From positions 20,770,001-20,834,000 of the forward strand of contig NC_135773.1 in assembly GCF_028453695.1 (NCBI RefSeq): a stretch of DNA of 64,000 bases, given 5' to 3'. The translations under genes and the position numbers were made by a program. The stretch's first letter is position 1, and each line of letters begins with the position of its first letter. This document shows positions 32,140-42,383 of this stretch, piece after piece. Origin of the DNA: Augochlora pura. Its lineage: Eukaryota; Arthropoda; Insecta; Hymenoptera; Halictidae. The notes under the pieces were generated by a model that saw only the letters and a list, made by a program, of their open reading frames with translations, was not told where the DNA came from and ran no database searches.

Positions 32140-33543
32140 AATAGAACTATTGTGCCCCGAACGCGACTCGTGTATATTGTTTCGTAGCAACGACAACATT
32201 GATTTTCTCAAACTTTACGCGATGTGCTTGGTTTAAAGAAATTTATTGAAAGATTTTTCATAGAAATATTTGTGTAGCGTCTATAATCGTGAAAGAAGAA
32301 GAAGAAGAAACCGACCGACGCGTGTTGATGTTCGAGAATAGCGAGATTGTATTTATGTAGAGTTTTCGTAGACTCTCTGCGAAACGGTGTTTATTAATTT
32401 AGACAATGTCAAAAGAAAAAGTATGGGACGGATCATTTTAACCGGGCACGGTAAGGTAAATAGGTAAATGGCTTGAGAAATGCTCGCTGTTTCGCGAAAA
32501 GAAGAGTTATCAGTGATAGTTGAACATTTGGAATATTATATTACGTTTATAAGTGGTACTAATTTAATCCTATTAATTATGGGAACCTTAATTTTTATAC
32601 TGGCATCCTGAGAAACATATAAATGTTAGTGTAATGTTCCATAAAAAAGATAGTACTCATAGTACTAAAATAGTAGTAGTAGTAGTACTAATTTAATATT
32701 AATAATTATGTGAACCTTAATTTTTCTATCGGCATCCGGAGAAACATTTTATTTAAACCTGTACACATTGTATCGAAACTTGTAAATAGGGTAGTTAATA
32801 ATATAATTATAATTAAATAATCGATATAAAATAACAATGGGATTGTTAATTTATTGTATTGATATATTATTTATAATATTATCTTGTCAATGTATTTGAC
32901 GCGTTTCCACCATAATCGGAAATATGCAGCAAATGTTTAGAATACCGCAAGAGGAACCTTTGCTAAGCAAACTAGCTGCTGGCGACCGGTAGATGCTAGA
33001 TTAGAAACAACGTATAATTTTTCAGCGAAATTGGTTTAACATTTGAACAGTCGCAGTGGCAACGCCGAGTCGGCCATTAGTATGCGAAAGCAGGATCCCA
33101 CTGCACGACATCCCACGTCTTTTGTTTCGAATAGCAAGTCGAACTAAGTTCCATTACAAAATCTAACCAGCCTTGTTGCTCTCTACGGTCTAATGTTTTA
33201 AGTTGATCAACACTAAGTTGATTAATTAGGTTGATGGGATTATTCGTAATGGCAGCAGTAAATTAGTTGCACGCGAAGCTGAACGCGAATTTGTTTGTTA
33301 TTGAATGGTCCAGAACAATACAGTAGAACCTCGTATTTTGTTAATGATAATCTCGTAAGTATATAACTTCCTTTTTAAGATAAAAAGAATTAGTTTATTT
33401 GCAGATCGGTCACGTGTTGTGCAATAGAACTTTTAAAAGAAATATAGTAATCTTAAGCCTCGAATAGAAGTTTGACGTTGCGAAGCGTTTTAGAAGTCAG
33501 TGTATCAGCAGTTAGCAATAAAATCTAATTATTATCTTTAATA
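32140..33543. other. AT-rich spacer
   Basis: Mostly AT-rich with no credible gene. It holds the direct repeat at 32556-32748 and a (GTA)n run at about 32670-32688; the part at 32900-33130 is more balanced but unremarkable. Confidence 0.5.
32556..32748 (+). repeat. Direct repeat, 129-bp spacing
   Basis: GTACTAATTTAATCCTATTA at 32556 and GTACTAATTTAATATTAATA at 32685; the match continues through ACCTTAATTTTT and GGCATCCTGAGAAACAT/GGCATCCGGAGAAACAT, about 65 bp. Confidence 0.85.
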
Positions 33544-33547
33544 TTAA

Positions 33548-33933
33548 CTCTTTTAATGCCGGAGAACGATATATCGTTGTTGACTACTCTAGCAAAAATA
33601 TTGTTTTCTTAATATTTTTACTAAGTGACGATTTAATTTTTTTTTCATCCCTTTTCGAATTTGGTAATTAACAGGTTTCACAAAACTCTTGCAATTTAAT
33701 TCAGAAACTTTACCAAACTACGTCAAACGAGTTCTATACATTTCGCTCAGGTACACACGATTTTTTTGGTCTTAACTATTCAGCGAGATTGTACCATTAT
33801 TTAATTCTAAATAATGATAATATATGCTTTAATCGTAATATCCTTTTAATGATTAACAAGACTTTATAATCTAGGAGATTTTAAAAGAAAAAGTGCGAAA
33901 TCTGTCATTATGACCAACTTGGTAGGTTTGGTG
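33548..33933 (+). mobile_element. TTAA element family E, candidate copy
   Basis: TTAA at 33544-33547 and 33934-33937. Left end CTCTTTTAATGCCGGAGAACGATATATCGTT has the palindrome AACGATATATCGTT; right end has GTCATTATGAC and ACCAACTTGGTAGG. The two ends are not homologous in sequence, so the limits rest on TTAA and the family E fragment at 28465. Confidence 0.5.
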
Positions 33934-33937
33934 TTAA

Positions 33938-34593
33938 CATTGGTCAAATAATAATCCGTTTAGGTATTTCGTTCTCAGGACATCTCGTCCAATTAATAAT
34001 AATTCCATTAATTGACTCGCGTATACCCTTCTACCTTCGAGCGATAGATTGAAAATGAAAAAAAAAAAAAGAAGAAATATTGGTGATTCAGTGACAAGGA
34101 ATGCACGGGGAACGAACAGTTCCCGAAGAGAACGCAATACGAGCGGAGACCCGGCCGGCAGAAATTATGTCTACTGATTTGCATGAGGTGCGTGCGAGCA
34201 CAGCGCGCAGAAATTCAGACCGACGTGGTTTCTAATCGTGAATTCGCGCCGACCGATTACTAATCCCCTGCCTCGCTGAATATTAACGGTAAGATCATGC
34301 GGCGCGGATTACCTGCGGCGTCCGCGTTTGCTGCGCAAACGGTGATTCGATTTCTCTATTATTTAATCGATTCGTTAATCATCTTCCAATTGCATCAGAG
34401 TTATGTTCAGCGAGTGCGAACCTCGTACGAAGATGTTAGATTCGCTGGAATTGTTACATCTTCGCTCGTAAATAAGTGTAGGGAAGTGTTGTAACTGTAC
34501 AAATAATTAATAAAAATCGAATGTCTCATCTGGCATGAAACGCGAAGACCATTTGGCATTTCTTCGAAGATTATGAGTAATTACTTTTAATTT
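33938..34593. other. Spacer and small GC-rich block
   Basis: GC-richer at about 34100-34330. Frames at 33934-34137 (minus) and 34297-34494 (plus) are not recognisable. Confidence 0.45.
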
Positions 34594-34597
34594 TTAA

Positions 34598-34836
34598 CCC
34601 TTTGCACTCGAAGCCATTTTAGCACTAAATCTAAAATAATTGTTCTGTCTTATAGTATTTTCATTTTGAACGACGAAGTGTATTTTATATATACCAAATT
34701 AATTCTCGTGACTCATACCAACAGTGGCATATTTAACAATTTTTCTAAAATTAAACATTGTTGCTATAAAGATTATTTTAAAGGGTGAAAGAACAATATT
34801 AGTGGCGCCTGAGAGTCACCATTCGAGTGCAAAGGG
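34598..34836 (+). mobile_element. TTAA element family A, complete copy
   Basis: TTAA-CCCTTTGCACTCGAAGCC...GAGTCACCATTCGAGTGCAAAGGG-TTAA, 239 bp. The right-arm palindrome has decayed to CATTCGAGTG. Confidence 0.93.
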
Positions 34837-34840
34837 TTAA

Positions 34841-36416
34841 GAGTTATTGCTGTCGCTCGATACTTTATAATTAAAGGAATAAATTTTTTTCGTTAATATA
34901 AAGATAATCGAATCGAGTATTCGAATTACGATTGTAAAGCTTGTGATTCAGATAAATCGGAGCAAGTTTATCGCATAAACATTGTCAACAGTAATTTCTC
35001 TCCCGCATCCTTGCAACACGTTAAACTTCATATTTCCAAGGAAATCGAACCTTTCCAAATCAATGATACGAAAGCAGGGGTCAAACAAAACTATATCCCC
35101 GCTTCAAATAATTCTATTAAATTGAACAGAGCTTGACAATATCCGTAGATTGTCCCAACGTCCGCGCAGTTTGTTATTTCATCGAGCCATTGTGCCCGCA
35201 AACATATAAAGACCGCGATCGAATCACCGGCGAACCGAGGGAAGACATTTTCCAGCAGATATCGGCGGCTCTAACTCTGCCCGCGAAGCCGTTCCCGATC
35301 CGATTCCACCTTAACCCGAGGTGATTGCACGCGGTTCCGCGAACCGGCTGGAAAAAGCGAGGCGGATCGTTTCCTCGTTCGCGAGACCAGTCGAATCGCG
35401 TCAACACAAGCGGGCACACGCTGGCTCGTTTATCTCCGGGCGACACGTGCTGACGGAGTGCACTTTGATCCGTCGTCCCGGTAGTCGATAGAACCGAGGA
35501 AGATAAACCCGGAGCGAGCCGAGAAAAAGGAAAAAGAGGGAAATGATTCAGCCCCGGGGGGTGGGGATGGCGACGGCGATAACGGGCAGAAATATGCAAC
35601 CGGAGGAAAGACGGCGAAGACGGGCGGGGAGGCGGGGAGGGATCCGAAGCGAAATCGTTGGTGTCACGGTCACGGGAGAGAATTAACTCGGGCGCGCACG
35701 TGTTCGTGACTCCGTTTCGTTTCCTTCACGTCGGCCTCCGCTCGCTTTCGGATAGCGCGAGCGGTCACGCGCGCACGTGAACCTTTTTCGTGAACCACCG
35801 GGGCTCTCGCGTTCGCCAGGTGGTCGAAGGGAAGCGAGCCCGGTTCGTGCGGGACACTCGAAAGCTCGTTTATTCCCACGCTGTTTCCACCGATTTCCAG
35901 CTCGGTGGAAATGCTGAACGAGCGGCCCTCGAAGAAGAAGAGCGTTTCCCTCGGATTTCGAACGATCTTCGGGGCGCGGGCGCGCGGCTGCGAAAATCGA
36001 TTCTTCTTACGCGAACGTACGCAACGGATCGGCCGTTGCGCAACGCGACAAACCGCGAAGGAGAAAGAGAAACACCGGCCAGCGTGCGGACACAACACAT
36101 CAATTATCCCGGCGGTGCGGGAACGCAGCCGCCGGGACACCGCGAGACAACGATCGGATAGATCGTTCACGGTTTAATCGGCGTTATTTCACGTCTATTT
36201 TCACGATCCTGGGCGAGGTCTCGATGACATCACGGCTACCGATCGCGCCGCGATTGCGCTTTCTTCCAACCGATACGGCGAATTACTTTCGATTGGGCTT
36301 GTCCGACGATTAGATTCTTGCCGATCATTCGCCGTTTCGATGATCGATGCACCTCTATGCAGAATGCACTCCATTTTGGAGCCACTTTTCACTTTTGCGC
36401 CGCGAAAGATACATAC
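34841..36416. other. Spacer then large GC-rich block
   Basis: AT-rich to ~35130, then CpG-dense to ~36400, including G-rich 35555-35640. A 166-codon minus frame (35670-36170), 141-codon minus (35174-35599) and 123-codon plus frame (35790-36161) overlap; none has a recognisable domain and none is called. Confidence 0.5.
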
Positions 36417-36448
36417 AATGAGGGTACGAATACTTATGGGACTGATTG
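36417..36448 (-). mobile_element. Lone Tc1-like terminal repeat
   Basis: GAGGGTACGAATACTTATGG then GACTGATTG followed by TA matches the outer 32 bp of the 22.2-kb Tc1-like ends (inverted). No partner end nearby: a remnant left by deletion. Confidence 0.8.
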
Positions 36449-36483
36449 TACATACAAGACACACGACATAAGGTATTGATTAA

Positions 36484-36709
36484 CCCTTTCCACTCGAAGC
36501 CATTCTAACTGTAAATATGAAATAATTTTCCTAGATCATAATATTCTCATTGCATGCAACAAAGTGCGCTTTGATGCGTGCGAAATTGATCCTTGTGACT
36601 CGTAACAAATTTAATTATTTTTTAAAATCTATACTTTGTTATAAAAATTATCTTGGAACGTGACAGAATAGTTATAGTGGTGCCTTAGTCATCGATCGAG
36701 TGTAAAGGG
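36484..36709 (+). mobile_element. TTAA element family A, copy
   Basis: TTAA-CCCTTTCCACTCGAAGCC...CATCGATCGAGTGTAAAGGG-TTAA, 226 bp, only 32 bp downstream of the lone Tc1 end. Confidence 0.92.
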
Positions 36710-36811
36710 TTAAAGTTGCTGTGATGTAGATCTTTTATGACAAAAGGTATTCGTTCTTTTAGGTTTAAACAGCAATTAAATTGTTCTCGTGTTTAATCCT
36801 CAGGGTATTTT

Positions 36812-37280
36812 ATCCTTAGGATATTTTAATAATATATTCTATTAATAACGAAGGATATTCGATTAGTCCCTTATAATCCTTTATTATTAATATATGATAT
36901 TTTAATAATATACTGCATTAATAATCAAAGATATTCGATTACTCCTTTATTTTCCTTTATTATTAATATAGGATATTTTAATAATATACTATATTAATAA
37001 TGAAGGATATTCGATTAGTCCTTTATTTTCCTTTATTATTAATATAGGATATTTTAATAATATACTGTATTAATAATGAAGGATATTCGATTACTCCTTT
37101 ATTTTCCATTATTATTAATATAGGATATTTTAATAATATACTGTATTAATAATGAAGGATATTCGATTACTCCTTTATTTTCCTTTATTATTAATATAGG
37201 ATAGCTTAACAATATACTGTATTAATAATGAAAGATATTCGATCAGTCCTTTATTATCCTTTATTGTTATCATAGGATAC
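36812..37280 (+). repeat. 76-bp tandem repeat, six units, hairpin-forming
   Basis: GAAGGATATTCG occurs at 36850, 37002, 37078, 37154 with variants at 36926 and 37230, an exact 76-bp period. Each unit contains TATTAATAATGAAGGA and downstream TCCTTTATTATTAATA, inverse complements with one mismatch, so every unit can fold. Confidence 0.93.
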
Positions 37281-38489
37281 GAATCTTGATACACGTACAA
37301 AGAACGCGTTAACCTTTGATCATAAATGTACCGCGAGACACTTAACAGATGCAAAATAAGCATTATCAGGTTCCGTGACAGGAACTCAACACTTCCACTT
37401 ACGTTGCTTTAATTTCAAGAAACCAGCCACGAGAGAACAATCGCGATACTTTTACGTAATAGAGAATATTCTAATCGGAATTAAAATAGCTGATTTGTAC
37501 TAACAGATTCTCACGTTAATTTACTAACTATTTGCATAACACGAGGTGTCTATTAGTATCATTTACTTGAAATATTTTTTATCAAATTGTTCATCAGTTA
37601 CAAATTGTTTATTCAAGTTCAAAGCCCACGCTTATACTTATTCGAAACAATGCATATTCTAGTGAACGTAAAAATTAATTAAACCTTCTCTTGAAATTAT
37701 TCCACGTTTCATCAGATTTTTCGCTTTGGTGTGATAGCTTAAACAATTCGTTCAATCATTTTACTTTTCCGGCTAGAAGTATCGTTGCTAGGTATTCGTC
37801 GTGAAAATATGAATGTCTATTAAATATTTTCGGATTCGAAAGATCGTTGCCCGTTTCAAAGCTGTCCGAGTTTCGCGCGCACGTACTCTCCCATTGTTCC
37901 CGTTGATTTGTCTCCGCGTCTCCGAGAATCACACGGCGCACCTTGCCAATGAAATCATTCGCGATTCCGATGGAAAAATAAATCCATCGAGCGGCAAGCA
38001 CTCTCGGTGTTCCGACCGATCGCGCCTGGGCTCGTCATCGTGTGTTCTCTTGGGCGGACCTCTATGCAAATCGCAGCGGTAGGCTCGGCCAACCGTCGCG
38101 TTTCACGCGTTCCACAATAACTTTTAACCGATTGAGTCACCGGCGATTATTTGACGGCCGGTGATAAGCATCTATGCCGCAGCGATCAAGATTCGGTACG
38201 AGCAAATTGCTTGCGTAATTAATTGTTACCATCGGTTGTATAATCCCGTTAAACGGGAGGAGCACATTTTGTAACGTCGCGCTGATTCGATAAGCTCGTA
38301 ACAGATTGATTCGGTGATCTATAAACACGAATGAGTAAAGCGAGGCTATTTTTTACCTGTGTCTTAATGAACAAATTGTGTAAATTATATAACAGTTACG
38401 GGGAGTCGAGCTTCGTCGATTCTTTTTCATTGGAACTGCATCAAATATGCGGTTCTTAGGTAAGTCATTTAATGTTTAATATTCGGTAA
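37281..38489. other. AT-rich spacer with a GC-rich core
   Basis: AT-rich except about 37840-38330, which is CpG-rich. Opposed frames (37813-38082 plus, 37756-38001 minus) are shadows. No gene. Confidence 0.45.
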
Positions 38490-39030
38490 GTAATGCAAGT
38501 TTAATGCTATTTGAACTTGAGTAATTCAAGTTTAAAAGTCACTATTTAAACTTAAGTAATTCAAGTTTAAAAGTCACTATTTAAACTTAAGTAATTCAAG
38601 TTTAAAAGTCACTATTTAAACTTAAGTAATTCAAGATTAAAAGTCACTATTTAAACTTAAGTAATTCCAGTCTAATGCTATTTAAACTTAAATAGTTCAA
38701 GCCTATTACTATTTAAGCTTAAGTCATACAAGTCTATTACTATTTAAAAGTAATTCAAGTCTAATACTATTTAAACTTAAGTAATTCAAGCCTAATACTA
38801 TTTAAACTTATGTAATTCAAGTTTAATACTATTTAAACTTAAGTAAATCAAGTTTAATACTATTCAAACTTGGATTACTTATAATACTCGAGTTTAATAC
38901 CATTTAAACTTGAATTACTTATAATACTTAAGATTAATACCATTTAAACTTGAATTACTTATAATACTCGACTTTAATACTATTTCAACTTGAATTACTT
39001 ATAATACTTAAGTTTAATACTATTTAAACA
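38490..39030 (+). repeat. Mixed-period tandem array (35, ~31, ~40 bp)
   Basis: Starts with GTAATTCAAGTTTAAAAGTC at 35-bp steps (38521, 38556, ...), passes into units without AAAAGTC (~31 bp), then units with CTTGAATTACTTATAATACT (~40 bp). All share ACTATTTAAACTTAAGT. Self-complementary words (CTTAAG, TTTAAA) are frequent. Confidence 0.88.
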
Positions 39031-39683
39031 TGAACAGCTCACCTAGTTAATTCAATACGGACTATTTTTATTTTAATGTAATTATTAAACAAAAGTTGCA
39101 CTATAATAAATTAATTCCCCATACTAGCTAATAAACTTTAACGTCGAATGATATACTAGAATCACAATATCCCCTGAGAAGAGGCAACGGAGCACAAACG
39201 GTTAAAAGAGCATAAAAGTCCGTGGTCTATTTATAAGGACTGATCGATACCGATCGAGCAAGCGGATCGATCGGCGTGATGGAATTTTGACTGCGAGTGA
39301 CGAGATTAGCGAAGAATTTCGAGCGCGACGGCTGCGATCGTTCTAAATCACGAATGGAGCGAGAATTGCCAGTTGTGGGTGGTGGGGCTGGGTCACGGCT
39401 CACACCCACCGCGCCCCAGGTGTTCGAGATTAACGGAAATAGTTCAATCAGTTGCCGGCGAAAGGGATAGAGCGGAATGATAAGACTCTCTTTCTCTGTT
39501 CGCTCCTCCGTCGTTCGGTAAAAATAAAATCATGCATCGAACGGGTTGCGCTCGTACCAGCCGTGGTGTTTCGACGCGCATTTTAACCACAAATATTCAT
39601 AGCAATCAGATTCGGCTGATAACAGAATTTGTTATATGCCACAAGTAAACGCGTTTTTCAGCGACAACGTTCCAAACAATTCG
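39031..39683. other. Spacer and GC-rich block
   Basis: CpG-richer 39200-39560 with GATCGATACCGATCGAGCAA. No gene recognised. Confidence 0.45.
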
Positions 39684-39687
39684 TTAA

Positions 39688-39930
39688 CCCTTTACTGTAC
39701 TTTGACGAGTCCGACTCGTGATGGAAATTGATTTTAATAAATTATTAAGTATGGATATTATCCTGTTCTTTAACATAGGAATAAAATTCGAATCCCTTGT
39801 TATTAATATTTAAGCGTTTAAGTATATTCAGGCATGGAATAAACATTAATGTTCTGCCTCTTCTAAGAAATTATACCAATTGAAAAATTCCTAATCGCGG
39901 TAACCGTGAAGAAAATGGTACGTCAAGGGG
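39688..39930 (+). mobile_element. TTAA element family B, complete copy
   Basis: TTAA-CCCTTTACTGTACTTTGACG...AAAATGGTACGTCAAGGGG, then TTAG. 243 bp. Carries the perfect subterminal palindrome ACGAGTCCGACTCGT and the empty TTAA site at ~39747. Confidence 0.92.
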
Positions 39931-39978
39931 TTAGATTTTATTCTCTCGCCACCGATATTTTAGACAATGCTTTCTTTA

Positions 39979-40070
39979 GACAATAGAACCAGGGTCATCC
40001 TCGTCACAGATAATAGAACCAGGGTCACTCTTATTATAGATAATAGAACCAGGGTCATCATCCCTCCTCG
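39979..40070 (+). repeat. 30-bp tandem repeat, three units
   Basis: ATAGAACCAGGGTCA recurs at 39982, 40012 and 40042; units differ in the CATCCTCGTCACAGA portion. Confidence 0.9.
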
Positions 40071-41141
40071 CTTCGCAATTTTCAAATTTCACTGCAAGCC
40101 TGACTAAACCACGGTTTCCCTAAGAGGTGAACAGTCACGCCTAATTACATTTTGCTCCCACTTTCGCAGCAGCGATCCAAGGCCGAGCAAGAGAACCCGA
40201 CCCGAAAGGCACAAAAGATTTTACAACCGGCGCGACGGTAAACGAAGTAAAACGTCGTCCATCCAGAACGCGCTTATCCCCGAGGACTCGTTATCGCGCT
40301 CGTCCCGGAACTTTGTTGTCACCGCGACGCCAACCGATCCCGTCCGCTCCGATTTCCAGCGATCCGCATAATCGGGGTGGTTACGATGGAAATAGACGGG
40401 CCAACAGATGTTCGGATCCTCTCGGTGCCGGGTTCGCCGAATCCGTCGTCGAAATCGGTTTATTTGCCGAGGGAATCGTCGAAATAAAACACTCACTGCC
40501 AGGCCCCCGGGGCAGCTTAAATATTTACGCGACGTGCCTCTCGAGGAGGAGGGCCACTTTAAGGGCCCGGCGTGTCGTAATCGCCTCGAAGACGTTTTAA
40601 CGCCGCCGTGAAAGTTTTCTGTGTGCCGTCTGTTGACCCCCTTCGTCATCTCCCACCCCCCCCCCCCCCCCGCCCTCTAAACACGGTCGCAAGCTCCGCG
40701 AGGTTCTAACTCGAATCTAGAGCAATCGGCCGGCGCCACGGCGATGATTATTTACAAGCTTGTGCGGGACGTGCGTGTTCCAGAAATAAGTGATCGGCCG
40801 ATATCGACACCGCGTGTCTGCTGAGCAGGTTTCACGGTTTGCGCGCTCGAATTCGGAAAATCCGAGGGTTTTTTCGCGGAGGAACTCGCGCCTCTTGCTC
40901 GTCGCGTTCGAATAGAGGCGATCTGTTTTTGTTGGAGCGTTCAGCGATGTGCATGGAACGCGTGGGCGAGGAAACGTATTCCTTTACCTACTGTTTGTTG
41001 CACCTTATCACCATTGACATTTACTATAAAGGACCTACGAGGGAACGAGTCAGACAATCTAGGCCAGCCTACCGAGCTAGTAACAGCTCCTGCAGATTAA
41101 CAATTTTTTAGCTTTCATTGTTTCGATATAGTCATAAAGTA
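40071..41141. other. GC-rich block with C-run
   Basis: CpG-dense; a run of ~15 C at about 40656-40670 (G-quadruplex potential on the minus strand). A 142-codon minus frame (40221-40649) overlaps plus frames of 95 and 67 codons. No recognisable gene. Confidence 0.5.
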
Positions 41142-42383
41142 GAAGGTCTTTAAAAAAGTTCTCGCTGTTTCTCAAAAGACAGTATTAGTAGTACTCCGTG
41201 CATGGAATTTCTAATGGCGTCTCATGGGCGAGAAAGTACTGTATGTTACCTTAAATTTCAGTGTATGATTGTTCGCTATAGTGTCAACCACGTGTTTGTT
41301 TATTGGTTCTGAAGATGTCTACTTTTGTGCCGAATAAAATGGTTTTGCGGGGAATTTTAATGCAGCATATTATTAAAAAGAAATCTGCATCTGAAGTACA
41401 CAGAATTCTTGTTGAGAATCACGGTGACAATGCTCTGTCGGATACGACTTGCAAAGACTGGTTTCGACGCTTCAGAAATAATAATTTTGAACTTGAGGAT
41501 AAGCAACGTTCTGGCGCACCGACAAAGTTTAAAGACGAAGAATTAGAGGAATTGCTTGATGAAGACCCATGTTAGACGCTAGCAGAGTTTGGAAAAATAT
41601 TGCAAGTAGATGTGTCGACAGTTTCAAAACGTTTCAAAGGGTTAGGAATGATGCAGAAGCAGAAGTTTTCTAATGTCCGAACTACTGCTTCAACGGCAGA
41701 AAGAAAAGGTTTTTCGCACCGTATCGTCACTGGTGATGAAAAGTGGATTCATTGCGATAATCCAAAGCGTAAAAAATCGTGGGTAAGTCCGGCCATGCAT
41801 CAACATCGTCTGCAAAACCAAATGCCCATGGTTCGAAGCTTCTTCTCTGCATTTGGTGGGATCAGAAGGATGGAATTTATTATGAGCTGCTCAAACCGAA
41901 TGAAACTATTACAGGAGATCGCTATCGACTTCAATTGATGCGTTTGAGTCGAGCCCTAAAAGAAAAACGACCGCTATACGAGCAGAGACACGACAAAGTC
42001 ATTTTGTTACACGACAACGCTCGGCCACGTGTTGCAAAACCAGTGAAAACCTACCTGGAAACGCTTAAATGGGAAGTTCTACTCCACCCGCTGTATTCAC
42101 CAGACATAGCTCCTTCCGATTATCACCTATTCCGATCGATGGCACATGGCCCGGCTTCGCAGCGCTTCCATTCTTACGAAGAAACTAAAAAATGGATCGA
42201 TTCATGGATTGCCTCAAAAGACGAATTGTTTTTCCGACGCGGAATTCTTTCACTGCCAGAAAGATGAGAGAAAGTGGTCTCTAGTAATGGGCAATAATTT
42301 GAGTGAACTGACTTTGAACGTTATATTTTAAATAAAGCTTTTACATTGGGAAGAAAACGGTGAGAACTTATTCAAGGTCCTAA
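41142..42383 (+). mobile_element. Mariner element, degenerate full-length
   Basis: About 1.24 kb, the normal mariner size. The ends are imperfect inverted repeats (AGAAGGTCTTTAAAAAAGTTCTCGCTGTTT and, inverted, TAGGACCTTGAATAAGTTCTC), with TA at the outer edges. It contains one damaged transposase gene. A 163-bp relic of the same family is at 25941-26103. Confidence 0.93.
41315..42297 (+). pseudogene. Mariner transposase, broken
   Basis: A mariner-family (IS630-Tc1-mariner) transposase, which would bind the inverted ends and move the element into TA sites. It starts MSTFVPNK at 41315; an N-terminal helix-turn-helix region is followed by the linker and the catalytic core. The three catalytic Asp codons survive: 41734-41736 (in TGDEKW), 42013-42015 (in HDNARP) and 42118-42120 (in APSDYHLF); the last two are separated by 34 residues, the mariner DD34D spacing. 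Damage: TAG at 41573-41575 where Gln is expected, loss of roughly 20 codons plus a frame change near 41665-41690, a further frame change near 41790, TGA at 42265-42267 (Trp in the 26-kb relic) and TAA at 42295. Not functional. I do not assign a subfamily. Confidence 0.92.

Noticed and set aside
38490..39030. CRISPR-like array
   Set aside because: Repeats are contiguous variants of one unit, without unique spacers; the genome is eukaryotic.
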